Origin: Parvularia atlantis
Lineage: Eukaryota; Opisthokonta; Rotosphaerida
Length of the DNA: 29,063 nt
Direction of reading: 5' to 3'
Assembly: GCA_943704415.1 (NCBI GenBank)
Contig: CALSCO010001366.1
Coordinates: 1-29,063, forward strand
Shown here: one piece after another, positions 11,882 through 21,296 of the stretch
Numbering within the stretch: position 1 is the stretch's first letter
Layout: every line of letters starts with the position of its first letter
The notes under the pieces: generated by a model
Seen by the model: the letters and a program-made list of their open reading frames with translations, nothing else
Database searches by the model: none
What the model was told of the DNA's origin: nothing
Program-made: the position numbers and the translations under genes

Positions 11882-13845
11882 ATGGCTGGGCTGTACGACG
11901 ATCTGCCCGTCGGGCCGTCGCCGATGCGCGCGGCGTCGGCGGGGCCACGGCCCGCGCCGGTTGCGCCACGGCCCGCGGCGAGACCGGCGACAGCAGTGGC
12001 AGCAGCGGCCGCGCCCGCAGCGGCATTGGCGGCAGCACCCGCGTCGACGCCGCAGCCGGCCAAACTCATCGTGCCCGCGCGCGTCCGCCCGCCCGCACAG
12101 CGCGCGACCGGGCCCGTGCGGCCGCGCGCGCCGCCGGCGTCGCAGGCGCTGCCGGTGATCGTGCAGAGCGTCGAGGATGTGCGTGCGCACATTCGCGCGC
12201 CCGGCCGCGCATCGCTTAGACACGCGTGCGCGTGCACGGCGCCAGATCCTCGGCACGGGCGCGGGCCTGTCGGGCATGCCTGTGTTCATCGCGGACTTCC
12301 CGCGCATCCTGGACGAGTACGACCCGGCCGCGCCCAACGACTACGAGCAGATCAAAGCCGAGCAGGAACGCAAGCGGCGCCGCTGGGAGCAGCGCGAGGA
12401 GGAGCGGCGGCGCGAGGCCGAGGAGATGGAGAACGAGCGGCGGCGCGAGCAGGGTGCGCGCCGCGTCTCTGCCACCCGTGTGCGTCTCACGCCGGCCGTC
12501 GCCGTCTCAAGAGATGCAGCGATTTGTGCCGCCGCCGTCGCTGTATGTGAACGACACAACCGACATGTCTGGCGAACAGGCGTTCCTGGCGCGCGGGCGG
12601 CTGGGCGACGGGTGCGCAGTGCGCGTCATGTGGCCATGCGCGCACGCTCACGGCGGCGACTTGACCCGCAGGCCACCGCCGCCGCCCGTGTCGCGGGCGA
12701 TGGACGCCGACTCGGGCGAGGAGGCGTTCCTGGCGCGCGGGCGTTTATCGGAGCAGCCGCCGCCAGCGCCGCTGTCGCCGACACCAGCACCAGCGTACGT
12801 GCTTGCGCAGTCCGCACCAGTGGCCTGCTCATTCACTGCCAGGACGCCGTCGGGCGGCGAGACGGCGGCCGTGAAGAGCGCGGCGGCGGCGTCGAGCATC
12901 GCGCAGCGCATCATGGCCAAGATGGGCTGGAAGGAGGGGCAGGGTGCGCGCGCTGCGCCGCGGCCGCAAGCCGCTGAGGCATGCGCGTGCGTGCGCAGGC
13001 CTCGGGCGGGACGAGCAGGGCATGGCCAAGCCGCTGCAGGTGACGAAGAGGGGCGTGCAGGGCGTGATCCGCGACGCTTCGGGCAACATCAACGCGGCGG
13101 CGACGGCAGCGGTGGCCGTGGCAGCGGCAGCGGCGGCAGCGGCAGCACTGTCGGCGAAGATGGCCGCAGCCGCACCGCCGCCCGTGCAGGAGTTGGTGCG
13201 CGGCGCTGTGTGGCTCAGCTTATGGCTGACGTGGCGCACGAGCAGCAGCAGCAGGTCGCGGCGGTGGCCGGGCCGAGCGTGCGCGTCGTGTCAGCGAGTG
13301 CGTCGCGCTTGCAGTTCGTCCGACAGTGCGCTGACACGCCGTGCGCGCGTGCGTCCAGACGTCTTTGACAACCCGACCAAAGTCATCCTGCTCAAAGTAC
13401 TGTATGCGTGGCGATGCGAAACGGCCGCTGACGGGACGCCGACACGCGCAGAACATGGTCGGGCCGGGCGAGGTTGATGACGCGCTGCAGGTCGAGACGG
13501 CGGAGGAGTGCGGCAAGTACGGGCCGGTCGAGCGGTGCCTGGTGTTTGAGGTGGGCGCCAGCCCAGCGTGCTGCAATCGTGTTGCTCAAACAGAGCTCGA
13601 CACAGGTGCCTGGCGGGCAGGTGCCGCCGGACGAGGCCGTGCGCATCTTTGTCAAGTTTGCGACGGTCGAGGCGGCAATGCGCGGTGCGTGTGCAACGCG
13701 CGTGGCGCAGCTACTGCCGTCGGCTGACGCGGGCAACTGGCCAGCGCTCATCAACCTCAACGGGCGCTTCTTCGCCAAGCGGCAGGTCAAGGTCGAGTTC
13801 TTTGACGAGGGGCGCTTTGACCGATTCGACCTAGCGCCGTCCTGA
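11882..13845 (+). CDS. RBM17: splicing factor SPF45 (RBM17)
   Basis: Eleven exons encode 464 residues. The start MAGLYDDL matches the SPF45 N-terminus (MSLYDDL). After an Ala/Pro-rich stretch comes the conserved block DEYDPAAPNDYEQIKAEQER. A G-patch follows (IAQRIMAKMGWKEGQGLGRDEQG). The C-terminal U2AF-homology motif reads TKVILLKNMVGPGEVDDALQ, EECGKYGPVERCLVFEVPGG, DEAVRIFVKF, INLNGRFFAKRQVKVEFF. SPF45 acts in 3' splice-site choice, binding ULM peptides of SF3B1 and U2AF2, and in humans it serves short introns with weak polypyrimidine tracts. That suits this genome. The linker has two copies of GE(Q/E)AFLARGRL flanking an intron (see repeat entry). The gene follows the PGRMC-like gene by 20 bp. 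Confidence 0.93.
12571..12747 (+). repeat. duplicated GExAFLARGRL motif in SPF45
   Basis: Bases 12571-12603 and 12715-12747 encode GEQAFLARGRL and GEEAFLARGRL with near-identical codons. They lie 144 bp apart on either side of the intron 12612-12671. The pattern suggests a local tandem duplication that included the intron. I do not recognise the motif from other SPF45 proteins. Confidence 0.75.
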
Positions 13846-13874
13846 ACTGTACAACAGACGCAAGTGATGGTGAA

Positions 13875-15323
13875 TTACGCAGTCATTGCGGGCTGCTCGG
13901 CGCCGGCCTCCTGCTTGATCTCGACGGCGCCAGCCCCGTCAGCGTCCGTGGGCGGTGCAAACTCGGCCTTTGGCAGCACGCCCGCCGGCACCTCCTTGCC
14001 GCGTGCCTTGGCGTCGGGCGTCTGCACGTCGACGCCGTCGTTGCTGACGATGCGGCGAAAGACGTGCGCCTGCGGGCCCGCCAGCACGGCGGCGATGTCG
14101 AGCAGCTCCAGCTTGAGCTCGAGCGGCCGCGTCGCCGGAAAGTAGCTGACGCAGCGCACCCGGCCCGCGGACAGGAACACGTCGCCGCGCGGCCGGCAGA
14201 AGAGCAGGACGGGGCACGTGCCCGAGAGCAGGCGCTGAATGGCGACTGAGGTGACCGTCTGGGTCGGCTGGGCGAACCAGCTCATGTAGCGCCCGCCGTC
14301 AAAGAAGATGTTGCGCGTGTCGGGCGCGCACACGTTGACGCAGAGGAAGATGCAGTTGGCCCACTCAACGATGCCGCTGTACTTGTTGAAGCGCGGGTCG
14401 ATGTCCTCGCCCGTCACGGCCGCGAGCATGACGGCCTTCTTGACCTGGCCGTCGTGCGGCATGAGGTAGTCGCCGAGCTTCTTGTCCATGCCGCTCAGGT
14501 CCGCCACGAGCATCTTGGTCGAGTTGGGGCTGAGCGGGGTGTGCGATGCCGCCGCGCTGCCAGTGACGATCGCCGCGCGCACGTGCGGCTGCGGCGTCGC
14601 CGGCTGCGGAGACGCCGGCTGCGACGTGGTCGCGCTGCCGCTGCCGCCGCCCGTCTGCGCCGCCTTCTCGGCCTCGGCCTTGGCGCGCAGGCCGGCGGTG
14701 TTCCAGCGCTCGCGCAGCGGCGTCACGCTCACGGGCTTCGGCGCGAGGGTGTAGACGGCCGCGGGCATGGTCGGCGGCATCCACGCAGGCGTGGTGAGCG
14801 GGTCGTGCTTGAACGAGTACTGGCGCTTCACCCGGGGCTCAGCGGCCCGCGCGCCCTTCCGCGTCACCGTCCGCACGCCCGTCTTCGCGCCGGCCCTCGC
14901 TCCTCCACCACGCGCGTCGTACTCGTCGTCGCTTGCACCGCGCGCGTCGTCGTCGTCGTCGTCCTCGTCCTCGTCCTCGTCCGCGCTGCGCCCGTTGTAC
15001 TCGCCGTCGCCGTCGTCGCCCGACGAGCCCGACGAGTCGCGCAGCACGCGTGCCGGCCGCTTGCTCAGCCGCTCGGAGCGGCGCTCGGGCGTGACCGGCT
15101 CGGTTGCGGCGCGCGGCAGGGCCCTGAGCGACGAGCGCACGGGCGTGGTGCTGCCGTCCGCCGCCGCGCGGCTCGTGCTCGTGCGCGGCGAGCGCCCCGA
15201 GGCCATCGTCGTTGCCGCCGCCGCCGCCGCATCCGCCGCAGGCGTGCCGTCCAGCCCGAGCTGCGCGAGCAGCGCTCGGTTGGCCGCGATGTTGGCTTGC
15301 CTCTGCGCCTCGTACGCCTCCAT
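13875..15323 (-). CDS. intronless conserved protein with acidic middle, function unknown
   Basis: A single exon encodes 482 residues. The N-terminus MEAYEAQRQANIAANRALLAQLGL is a short helix of the sort seen at the start of WDR76/CMR1-like and some chromatin-linked proteins (ExQRxxNIxxNxxLLxxLGL). Residues about 85-145 are Arg/Asp/Glu-rich with a long acidic run, followed by a basic patch (RVKRQYSFKHDPLTTP). The C-terminal 170 residues look folded: GIVEWANCIFLCVNV, NIFFDGGRYMSWFAQP, PVLLFCRPRGDVFLSAGRV, PLELKLELLD. I do not recognise that domain with certainty. Nuclear, DNA-related work is a guess from the charge pattern. The lack of introns is unusual beside neighbours with 10 or more. Its stop faces the SPF45 stop across 29 bp. 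Confidence 0.7.
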   Translation of the reverse strand: MEAYEAQRQANIAANRALLAQLGLDGTPAADAAAAAATTMASGRSPRTSTSRAAADGSTTPVRSSLRALPRAATEPVTPERRSERLSKRPARVLRDSSGSSGDDGDGEYNGRSADEDEDEDDDDDDARGASDDEYDARGGGARAGAKTGVRTVTRKGARAAEPRVKRQYSFKHDPLTTPAWMPPTMPAAVYTLAPKPVSVTPLRERWNTAGLRAKAEAEKAAQTGGGSGSATTSQPASPQPATPQPHVRAAIVTGSAAASHTPLSPNSTKMLVADLSGMDKKLGDYLMPHDGQVKKAVMLAAVTGEDIDPRFNKYSGIVEWANCIFLCVNVCAPDTRNIFFDGGRYMSWFAQPTQTVTSVAIQRLLSGTCPVLLFCRPRGDVFLSAGRVRCVSYFPATRPLELKLELLDIAAVLAGPQAHVFRRIVSNDGVDVQTPDAKARGKEVPAGVLPKAEFAPPTDADGAGAVEIKQEAGAEQPAMTA

Positions 15324-15444
15324 TGCTGGTCAATCGATAGTGCACGGGGGGTGCACTCCTGGGGTGGTCGCTTGGGGCGCGTGGCGCCCGGTGAACGGCC
15401 TGGACCCGGCGCACGAGCCTCATGCACGCCGCCGCAGGCACACG
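15324..15444. promoter_or_regulatory. 121-bp divergent promoter region with perfect inverted repeat
   Basis: Lies between the intronless gene (-) and the desaturase gene (+). Bases 15339-15357 form a perfect palindrome, AGTGCAC, a five-G spacer, GTGCACT, next to an ATCGAT. It could be an operator for a dimeric factor. The ATCGAT and CGAT steps recur in the 3750-3810 promoter. Confidence 0.45.
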
Positions 15445-17409
15445 ATGGCGCCGCAGCTGCCGAACGACTCGGGCGTCGATCTAGACGAGAGTGTGGCCGG
15501 CGCAGGTGCGCAGGCGGCGTGCGGGCGCGCGCGCAACCACTCGATTCCTCAACGGCGCGCACGTGCGCGCGCACACAGTGCGCCTGTTCACGCTCAAGGA
15601 GGTCGCGGCGCACGGCCAGCGCGGCGACGTCTACGTCGTCGTGCGCGACAAGGTGCTTGACGTCACGCACTTTGCGCAGCAGCACCCGGGCGGCGAGGCC
15701 ATCCTCATGACCTACGCTGGCCAGGACGCGACTGGTGCGATCCGCTCGCCGTCACAGCGAACTGCAGCCCTCACACACGCGCAGACGTCTTTGCCGCGTT
15801 CCACCCGCCCTCGGCGAGCAAGACGCTCGGCCAGTACGTCGTGGGCGAGCTGAGCCCGAGCGAGCGCAACAAGCACAGCGGTGCGCTCCGAGGCATGCTC
15901 CGGCCGCGCTCACCGCTTTCCGTGCGCGCCCGCAGACTTTGTGGCCGACGTGCGCCGCCTGCGCAACACGTTCAAGGAGCTGGGCTATTTCAAGAGCAGC
16001 AAGCTGTACTACGCCTTCAAGGTGCGCACCCCCAGGCCGCCACGCCGACCTGCCCTCAACGCGCGGCGCAGGTCCTGTCGAACCTCGCCATCCTGGCCGC
16101 GAGCGTCTTCTGCGCCTCGTTCAACACGCTGCCGATGGGTGCGCGCGCCTTGCGCCCATGTGCCCGTGCTCACCGCCCGTTGCGGCGCAGCGCTCGCCGG
16201 CGGCTGCCTCCTCGCGCTCTTCTGGCAGCAGTGCGGCTGGCTCGCGCACGACTTCCTGCACCACCAGGCACGCCGCGCCATGCTGCGCCGCGTGTGTGCG
16301 CATGCTGACATGGTGTGCGCCGCCGTCAGGTGTTTGAGAACCGCGAGCTCAACAACTGGGCCGGCTACGTGATCGGCGACCTCTTCCAGGGCTTCTCGGT
16401 CGATTGGTGGAAGAAGAAGCACAACCAGCACCACGCCGTGCCGAACGTGCACGGCCAGGACCCGGACATCGATACGCTGCCGGTGCGCGCGCGGGCACTG
16501 GCTGGCGCGCCGGTGTTGACGCGCGTGTCATGCAGTTCCTCGCCTGGTCCGAGTACGCGCTCGAGGGCTTTTCGGACCCGGCCGCGCGCGACAAGATGCC
16601 CAAGTTCCTGGTCGACCACCAGCAGCTGCTGTTCACGCCGCTGCTGGCCCTAGCGCGCCTGTCGTGGGCGCTGTCGGTGCGTGTGCAGCGCACGTGCTTT
16701 CTCGTTGCCCTGACGAAGCGCGCGCGCGCCAGTCGATCTTCTGGGTGCGCGACCACCCGCGCTTCCGCGGCCGCAAGGTCGAGGTTGTGATGCTCGCGCT
16801 GCACTGGCTGTCGCTGCTGGTGATCATGGTCGCGACGATGTCGGGCGTCAACGCGGCCGTGTACTTTGTGACCAGCCAGGTGCGGCCCCCGCACCGGCAC
16901 GTTCGGCTCCTGACACGTCGGGGGCCGGCGCAGGCGGTGTGCGGCCTCCTGCTGGCCTCGGTGTTCTCGCTCAACCACAACGGCATGCCCGTGCTCAAGC
17001 TGGAGGACTCGAAGAACGTGGACTTTTACACGCTGCAGGTGCCGCCAGTCTTTTTGTGTCGCGCCGCGCGCTGTGGCCGTGCTCAGCCTTCCGCCGCGCG
17101 TGGCGCAGGTCATCACCGGCCGCGACGTCCACCCGACCGTGTTCAACTCGTGGTTCACGGGCGGCCTGTGCTTCCAGATCGACCACCACCTGTTCCCCAT
17201 GTGCGCCGGTCGACCAGCCTGCCGCGCTGCTGATCCTCGCCGCAACACCCAGGCTGCCGCGCCACAACTTCCACAAGGTGCAGCCGCTGATCGAGTCGCT
17301 CTGCAAGAAGCACAACGTGACCTATCACAAGACGTCGTTCGGCCAGGGCCTGGTCGAGGTGTTCCGCCGCCTCGGCGACGTCGGCGCGCGCGCGCAGCAG
17401 ATCCAGTAG
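15445..17409 (+). CDS. cytochrome b5-fused front-end fatty acid desaturase (delta-5/6/8 type)
   Basis: Twelve exons encode 445 residues, the normal length for the family. An N-terminal cytochrome b5 domain (FTLKEVAAHGQRGDVYVVVRD, then THFAQQHPGGEAI with the haem HPGG) precedes a membrane desaturase with all three His boxes: HDFLHH, HNQHH and QIDHH. The last box begins with Gln, the mark of front-end desaturases that use cytochrome b5 electrons at the ER to insert a double bond between an existing one and the carboxyl end, making polyunsaturated fatty acids. Which position (delta-5, 6 or 8) cannot be read from motifs. The intron at 16268-16329 starts CAG|GCACGC and must be GC-AG: its 62 nt break the frame, and its removal gives HDFLHHQVFENRELNN. 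Hydrophobic helices flank the boxes as expected. Confidence 0.93.
16268..16329 (+). other. GC-AG intron in the desaturase gene
   Basis: The 62-nt intron begins GCACGCCG after CAG and ends GCCGTCAG. It sits exactly after the first His box (HDFLHHQ). No GT donor gives a phase-compatible join that keeps the conserved HHQVFENRELNN block. It has GCTGACAT upstream of the acceptor as branch-point candidate. Confidence 0.8.
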
Positions 17410-17582
17410 ACGGCAATAGATGGCCCCGCACGGCACGCGGTGCGCGCCTCCCTCACATCCTTTCACGTCACTCTGTTTCGTCTGTGGCTCGTCCGTGCGC
17501 ATCATTTTGGAATCATTGCATGAGCCTCTGCCTGGAGTCGCGCGCGACACAAACACACGTGACCGCCCCCCGCGCGGGCGCG
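17410..17582. other. convergent intergenic region, 173 bp
   Basis: Holds the 3' ends of the desaturase (+) and the small HxT-motif gene (-). A slightly AT-richer patch (CATCATTTTGGAATCATTGCA) spans about 17500-17520. No gene or repeat is seen. Confidence 0.45.
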
Positions 17583-18292
17583 TCAGCCCGTGAAGTGCAT
17601 GTCGTACACGTCCTCCAGCGCAAACTGCATCGTCGCGCCGCCGGGCTCGAGGTCGCGCAACTCCTTCGTGCCGGGCTCGTCGTCGTACAGCACCGTCGGC
17701 CCGCGCACCTTGCACTTGGCCAGGAAGTGCCCGACCTCCTCGTCTGTCTGCGTCCCGAGTGTGATGTGGCTGTACCTGCGGCCGACGCGTGAGTCACCCG
17801 CGCACAACGCAGTCGGCGTGCGAACCGGACGTAGGCCACGACCCACGCGGGCTCGCGCAGCGTGTTGTCAAAGGCGACCTACGCGCCGCGTGAGGCCGGC
17901 GCAGCGGACGACAGCAGCAAAGTGCCGCGCACCTCGAACTCGTCCGCCTGCACCTCCGGGCCGCCGTCGAAGCTCTGCAGCGGGTGGTCGGGCTTCCACA
18001 CGTTGATCCGGCGCCCCTTGGGGTTGCGCCGGATCCACTGCAGCACGTCGCCCGGGTTCTTGATGTACCTTTTCGCGGCGTGCGCGCGTTGCGTGAGGGC
18101 GGAGCCCGCGCAGAGCCAGCGGCAGGCCGTGCCGCACCCGTCGGCGTCGAAGCGGAAGGGCGGCGTGGCGTCCTCGGCCAGCTGCTGCAGCCGCATGAGC
18201 GCCTCGCGCTTGAGCTTGTCGGACGCGCCCGGGCGCAGCTGGTTGACCTCGTCCATCACCTTCATCGTCGTGTACTCCTTCGGCGACGCCAT
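17583..18292 (-). CDS. small orphan protein with HxT motif, possible 2H-phosphoesterase relative
   Basis: Four exons (18292-18138, 18068-17933, 17878-17826, 17775-17583) give 178 residues. The start is MASPKEYTTMKVMDEVNQL. A helix-rich N-terminal third is followed by NPGDVLQWIRRNPKGRRINVW and then AWVVAYVRYSHITLGTQTDEE. The stretch YSHITLGT fits the HxTx element of the 2H phosphoesterase superfamily. The sequence from it to the C-terminus loosely resembles the end of plant tRNA ligase phosphodiesterase domains (HVTLWT followed by a variable acidic segment). A convincing partner HxTx is missing, so I give this only as a possibility. The gene is divergent from the low-complexity gene across 91 bp. 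Confidence 0.6.
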
Positions 18293-18383
18293 GGGGCCCT
18301 GCCTGTCCACGGCGCCTCGCGTGAGCCGCCGTGCGCAGCAGCTGCACACCTTTCGTCTGATCAGTGCGCGCCCCAAAACAGGC
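18293..18383. promoter_or_regulatory. 91-bp divergent promoter region
   Basis: Separates the small HxT-motif gene (-) and the repeat-bearing gene (+). It includes CCTTTCGTCTGATCAGTGCG with a TGATCA palindrome and a C-A rich patch (CCCCAAAACAGGC) just before the plus-strand ATG. No TATA box is visible. Confidence 0.4.
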
Positions 18384-19775
18384 ATGGCCGGTCGCGGACG
18401 AGGCAGCCCGTCACGCGCCACAACGGCGCCGGCCGTCGGCGCCAGCCCGGCCGCGAGCCCCGGGCGCGGCGTGCCGGTGACGGGAGCGAGTGCTGGCGGG
18501 CCAGCGGGGGCGGCGAGCGTGGCTGGCATCGCGCCGGGCAGCGCCAAGCCGGCCGAGGACGTCGAGTTGGCGAGTGCTGCGACGGGCGGGCCGAGCGCGG
18601 CGGTGGCGCTGGTGGCGGCGGCAGTGGAGGCGGCCAAGCCCAAGCCTGCAGCTGAGGTCAAGGCCGCGCTCAAGGCTGAGGTCAAGGCCGAGCCCATGCC
18701 TGCTACTGAGGTCAAGCCTGCTGCTGATGGCAAGGCTGAGGTCGACGAGCCCAAGCCTTCCGCACTTGCCAAGGGCGAGCCATCCGCCGCGCAGCCCAAG
18801 AGCGAGCCATCCGCTGCGCAGCCCAAGAGCGAGCCATCCGCCGCGCAGCCCAAGAGCGAGCCATCCGCCGCGCAGCCCAAGAGCGAGCCATCCGCCGCGC
18901 AGCCCAAGAGCGAGCCATCCGCCGCGCAGCCCAAGAGCGAGCCAGCAGCTCCCAAGGCCACGCTCGTGGTGCCGCTCGCGCTCGACAGCCCAAGCACGCC
19001 CAGCCCACCGCGGCCCGCCGACGGCGTGGGTGGCCTCAGCCTTGCCAAGGCAGCCATGCCGGCCACCGACGTACGGCGCACCGCCGGCCTCGGCGCGTCG
19101 GTCGCCGGCAAACGCTACAGCACGCGCAAGCCAGGCAGGCACGGCAACGGCAACGGCAAGCCTGAGCCGGCCGAGAGCAGCGGCAAGCCGAGTAAGACCG
19201 AGAGCAGCGGTAAGCCGAGCAAGACCGAAAGCAGCGGCGCGAGCAGCAGTGCCAACGCCGCGAGCGACGTCGCGCTCAAGCCCAAGAAGAATAAGAAGCG
19301 CAGCGGGCAGAAGCACCTCAACCGCGGCCGGTTCCACTACCATCGCGACGGTGGCAACAGCAGCAGTAGCAGCAGCAACAGCGCGTCGCGCACGGCGTCA
19401 TTGCTGCAGGCGCTGCGCTTTGGCGGGCCGGTACAGCGCGTAGACCGCGACGGCTGGCCGACCACGAACGGCAGCAGCGCGGCAGGGACGACGACCACGG
19501 CGGCGGCGGCCAGCGCGTTCGCGAGCGTGCGCATCGCGCAGCCTCAGTTTGTGATGGAGATCGACACGCCCGCGGGCCGCGTCGAGATGCTGACGGTGCG
19601 CGCACGTGCTGCGACGTCTGCCGGCCGGTCTTGATCGATGCACGGGCGCGGCGCGCAGGTCTACAAGGACGACAACGCGGACCGGCTCGCGGCCGACTTC
19701 TGCGAGCGCTTCCACATGGGCGCGATGACCGCGGCGCTCGCCAAGCTCATCCGTGCCAACCAGGCGAAGCACTGA
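18384..19775 (+). CDS. low-complexity basic protein with six PSAAQPKSE repeats
   Basis: Two exons (18384-19595, 19659-19775) encode 442 residues. The N-terminus is MAGRGRGSPSR followed by Ala/Gly/Pro-rich sequence. A Lys/Glu/Ala/Pro section ends in six copies of PSAAQPKSE. A basic stretch (KPKKNKKRSGQKHLNRGRF) looks like a nuclear localisation or RNA-binding patch. The C-terminal 65 residues look folded (QFVMEIDTPAGRVEMLTVYK and DRLAADFCERFHMGAMTAAL), ending KLIRANQAKH. This last pattern (a hydrophobic strand pair, then LAxxFCxxFxM and a helix) recurs in assorted eukaryotic proteins as a small module, but I cannot name it. The intron sits inside the module. The function is unknown. Confidence 0.75.
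18780..18941 (+). repeat. 27-bp tandem repeat, six copies, in coding sequence
   Basis: Six in-frame 27-bp units each encode PSAAQPKSE. The copies are identical except for one synonymous T/C change in the second unit, which points to recent expansion or ongoing homogenisation. The phase is kept on both strands, so long antisense frames also stay open here. Confidence 0.93.
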
Positions 19776-19811
19776 GGCTGTTGTACATGCGACCGTTAGA
19801 GTTCCATTGAC

Positions 19812-21296
19812 ATGAGCACGTACGCACGACCGGCGCTGCTCGCCGTCGTTGTCGTCGGCGCGCTGCTCGTGGGCGTGTGGATCGGCGTGACGTCGTCGGG
19901 CACGGCCGGCGGCTCGCCCAGCGCCCAGGCCGTCGCCCTCGGCTACTACACCGACACGCTCGCGCGGCTCGGCGTGGGCGAGGCGGCGGCGCCGACACGT
20001 GGAGGGCCAGATCCGGGGCCGGCGGAACCGGACGGCGACGGCGGCGAGAGGCCGGCGGACAGCGCGGCGCCGGCGGTGCAGCCGCTCGACCTGGTGCAGA
20101 CCGCGGTCGAGCCGTCGTTTGAGCTTGTGGCGCGGATGCGGCGGCAGTTTCGCGGCGACGAGGCACTCGAGCCGTACTACGCGGTGCATGCGGCGCACCG
20201 GCTGGCGCTGCAGCACGCGGCGCAGCCCGACGCGTCCGGCGCGCGCTTCGTCATGTTCCGGTGTGAGCCGCAGCAGACGTGCGGCGGGCTGGGCGACCGC
20301 CTGCACGGCCTCGTCACGAGCTTCTACCTCGCGCTGCTGACCGACCGCGCGCTGCTCGTGCGATGGACGCGCGGGTGCACGTGGACGCACTTTGTCAAGC
20401 CGCACCGGATCGACTGGCGCGTGCCCGACGACAAGATCGACCTGCTCAAGCGCTACGACTACGACGTGATCGACAACTACGACCGCGTGCAGGACTTCTT
20501 CACGAAGGAGGACGTCGTCGGGGCCCTGCGTGAGTACAGCCTCGTCACGCTCGCCACCAACATGCCCTTCGCCGACATCTTCCTGCGCAACCCGCACTTT
20601 CAGGCCAACGTGGCCAAGTACCGCCTGAACGAGCTCAACGAGAAGGGCCTGCTGTTCTCAACCGCCATCAGCGCCCTCTTCCGGCCCACGAGCCTGGTCG
20701 AGGGCGTGCTCGAGCACTTTGCCGTGGCCCTGATGGATGACGGGCGGCAGATGGACGCGCTGCACATCATCGGCCTGCAGATCCGCACGGGCGGCGACGG
20801 CGACTGGTTCGACCACGGCCGCGTGCCCAAGGAGAAGGTCGGCGTCTTTGCCGACGGCGCGCTCGACGCCATTGCCCCGACCAACGCCAACAAGACCCTC
20901 CCGACCCCGCCCGTGCCGCACGACAACCCCAAGAACGTCATCGTCTTCCTCTCGTCCGACGCCAACTACGCCGCGGGCGTCATCCGCGAGCGCCTGGCCG
21001 CGAGGGACCACCGCGACGTGCACACGCTCGACGGCTTTGCCGGGCCGATTACGCACATGGACCGCTCGGGCAACCTCGGCACGATCGAGCGCAACCTGCG
21101 CACCTGGGCCGACTGGTTTATGCTCTTCACCGCCGACACGCTCATCCTCTCGCGCAGCGGCTTTGGCGAGACCGCCTCGGCCATCACCTGCACGCCGTCG
21201 ATGTACTTTGGCTACCCGTTCAAGTACACGGTCGACGAGGCCAACCGGCTCGTCTCCGGGTTTTGCACGCCGTACGACCAGTTCAGAGTGCGTTAG
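19812..21296 (+). CDS. intronless fucosyltransferase-like type II membrane protein
   Basis: One exon encodes 494 residues. The N-terminus MSTYARPALLAVVVVGALLV is a signal anchor, followed by a disordered Pro/Gly/Ala stem and a lumenal catalytic part: a Golgi glycosyltransferase layout. The motif CGGLGDRLHGLVT,SFYLALLTDRALLV is the glycan-transferase pattern GGxGDRLxG shared by plant, bacterial NodZ and related fucosyltransferases. IIGLQIRTGGDGDWFD would be the donor-binding segment with an Arg, and DTLILSRSGFGETASA a second conserved block near the C-terminus. A GDP-fucose-dependent transferase is inferred; the acceptor is unknown. Its lack of introns, like that of the gene at 13875-15323, contrasts with the neighbours. 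The ATG is 36 bp past the preceding gene's stop. Confidence 0.72.
   Translation: MSTYARPALLAVVVVGALLVGVWIGVTSSGTAGGSPSAQAVALGYYTDTLARLGVGEAAAPTRGGPDPGPAEPDGDGGERPADSAAPAVQPLDLVQTAVEPSFELVARMRRQFRGDEALEPYYAVHAAHRLALQHAAQPDASGARFVMFRCEPQQTCGGLGDRLHGLVTSFYLALLTDRALLVRWTRGCTWTHFVKPHRIDWRVPDDKIDLLKRYDYDVIDNYDRVQDFFTKEDVVGALREYSLVTLATNMPFADIFLRNPHFQANVAKYRLNELNEKGLLFSTAISALFRPTSLVEGVLEHFAVALMDDGRQMDALHIIGLQIRTGGDGDWFDHGRVPKEKVGVFADGALDAIAPTNANKTLPTPPVPHDNPKNVIVFLSSDANYAAGVIRERLAARDHRDVHTLDGFAGPITHMDRSGNLGTIERNLRTWADWFMLFTADTLILSRSGFGETASAITCTPSMYFGYPFKYTVDEANRLVSGFCTPYDQFRVR

Noticed and set aside
13196-13245. A 23-nt intron ending at the earlier CAG in SPF45
   Set aside because: Far shorter than any other intron in the window; the 50-nt version with a CTGAC branch-point candidate keeps the frame.
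15339-15357. Inverted repeat as a transposon terminal repeat
   Set aside because: The two arms are adjacent with a 5-nt spacer and no flanking duplication is visible; a protein-binding site is more likely.
18411-19343. A 310-codon open frame antisense to the PSAAQPKSE repeat gene
   Set aside because: The 27-bp repeat is in phase on both strands and GC-rich third positions remove stops. The antisense protein is a Leu/Arg/Gly shadow, while the sense strand has a plausible start, a folded C-terminus and a proper intron.
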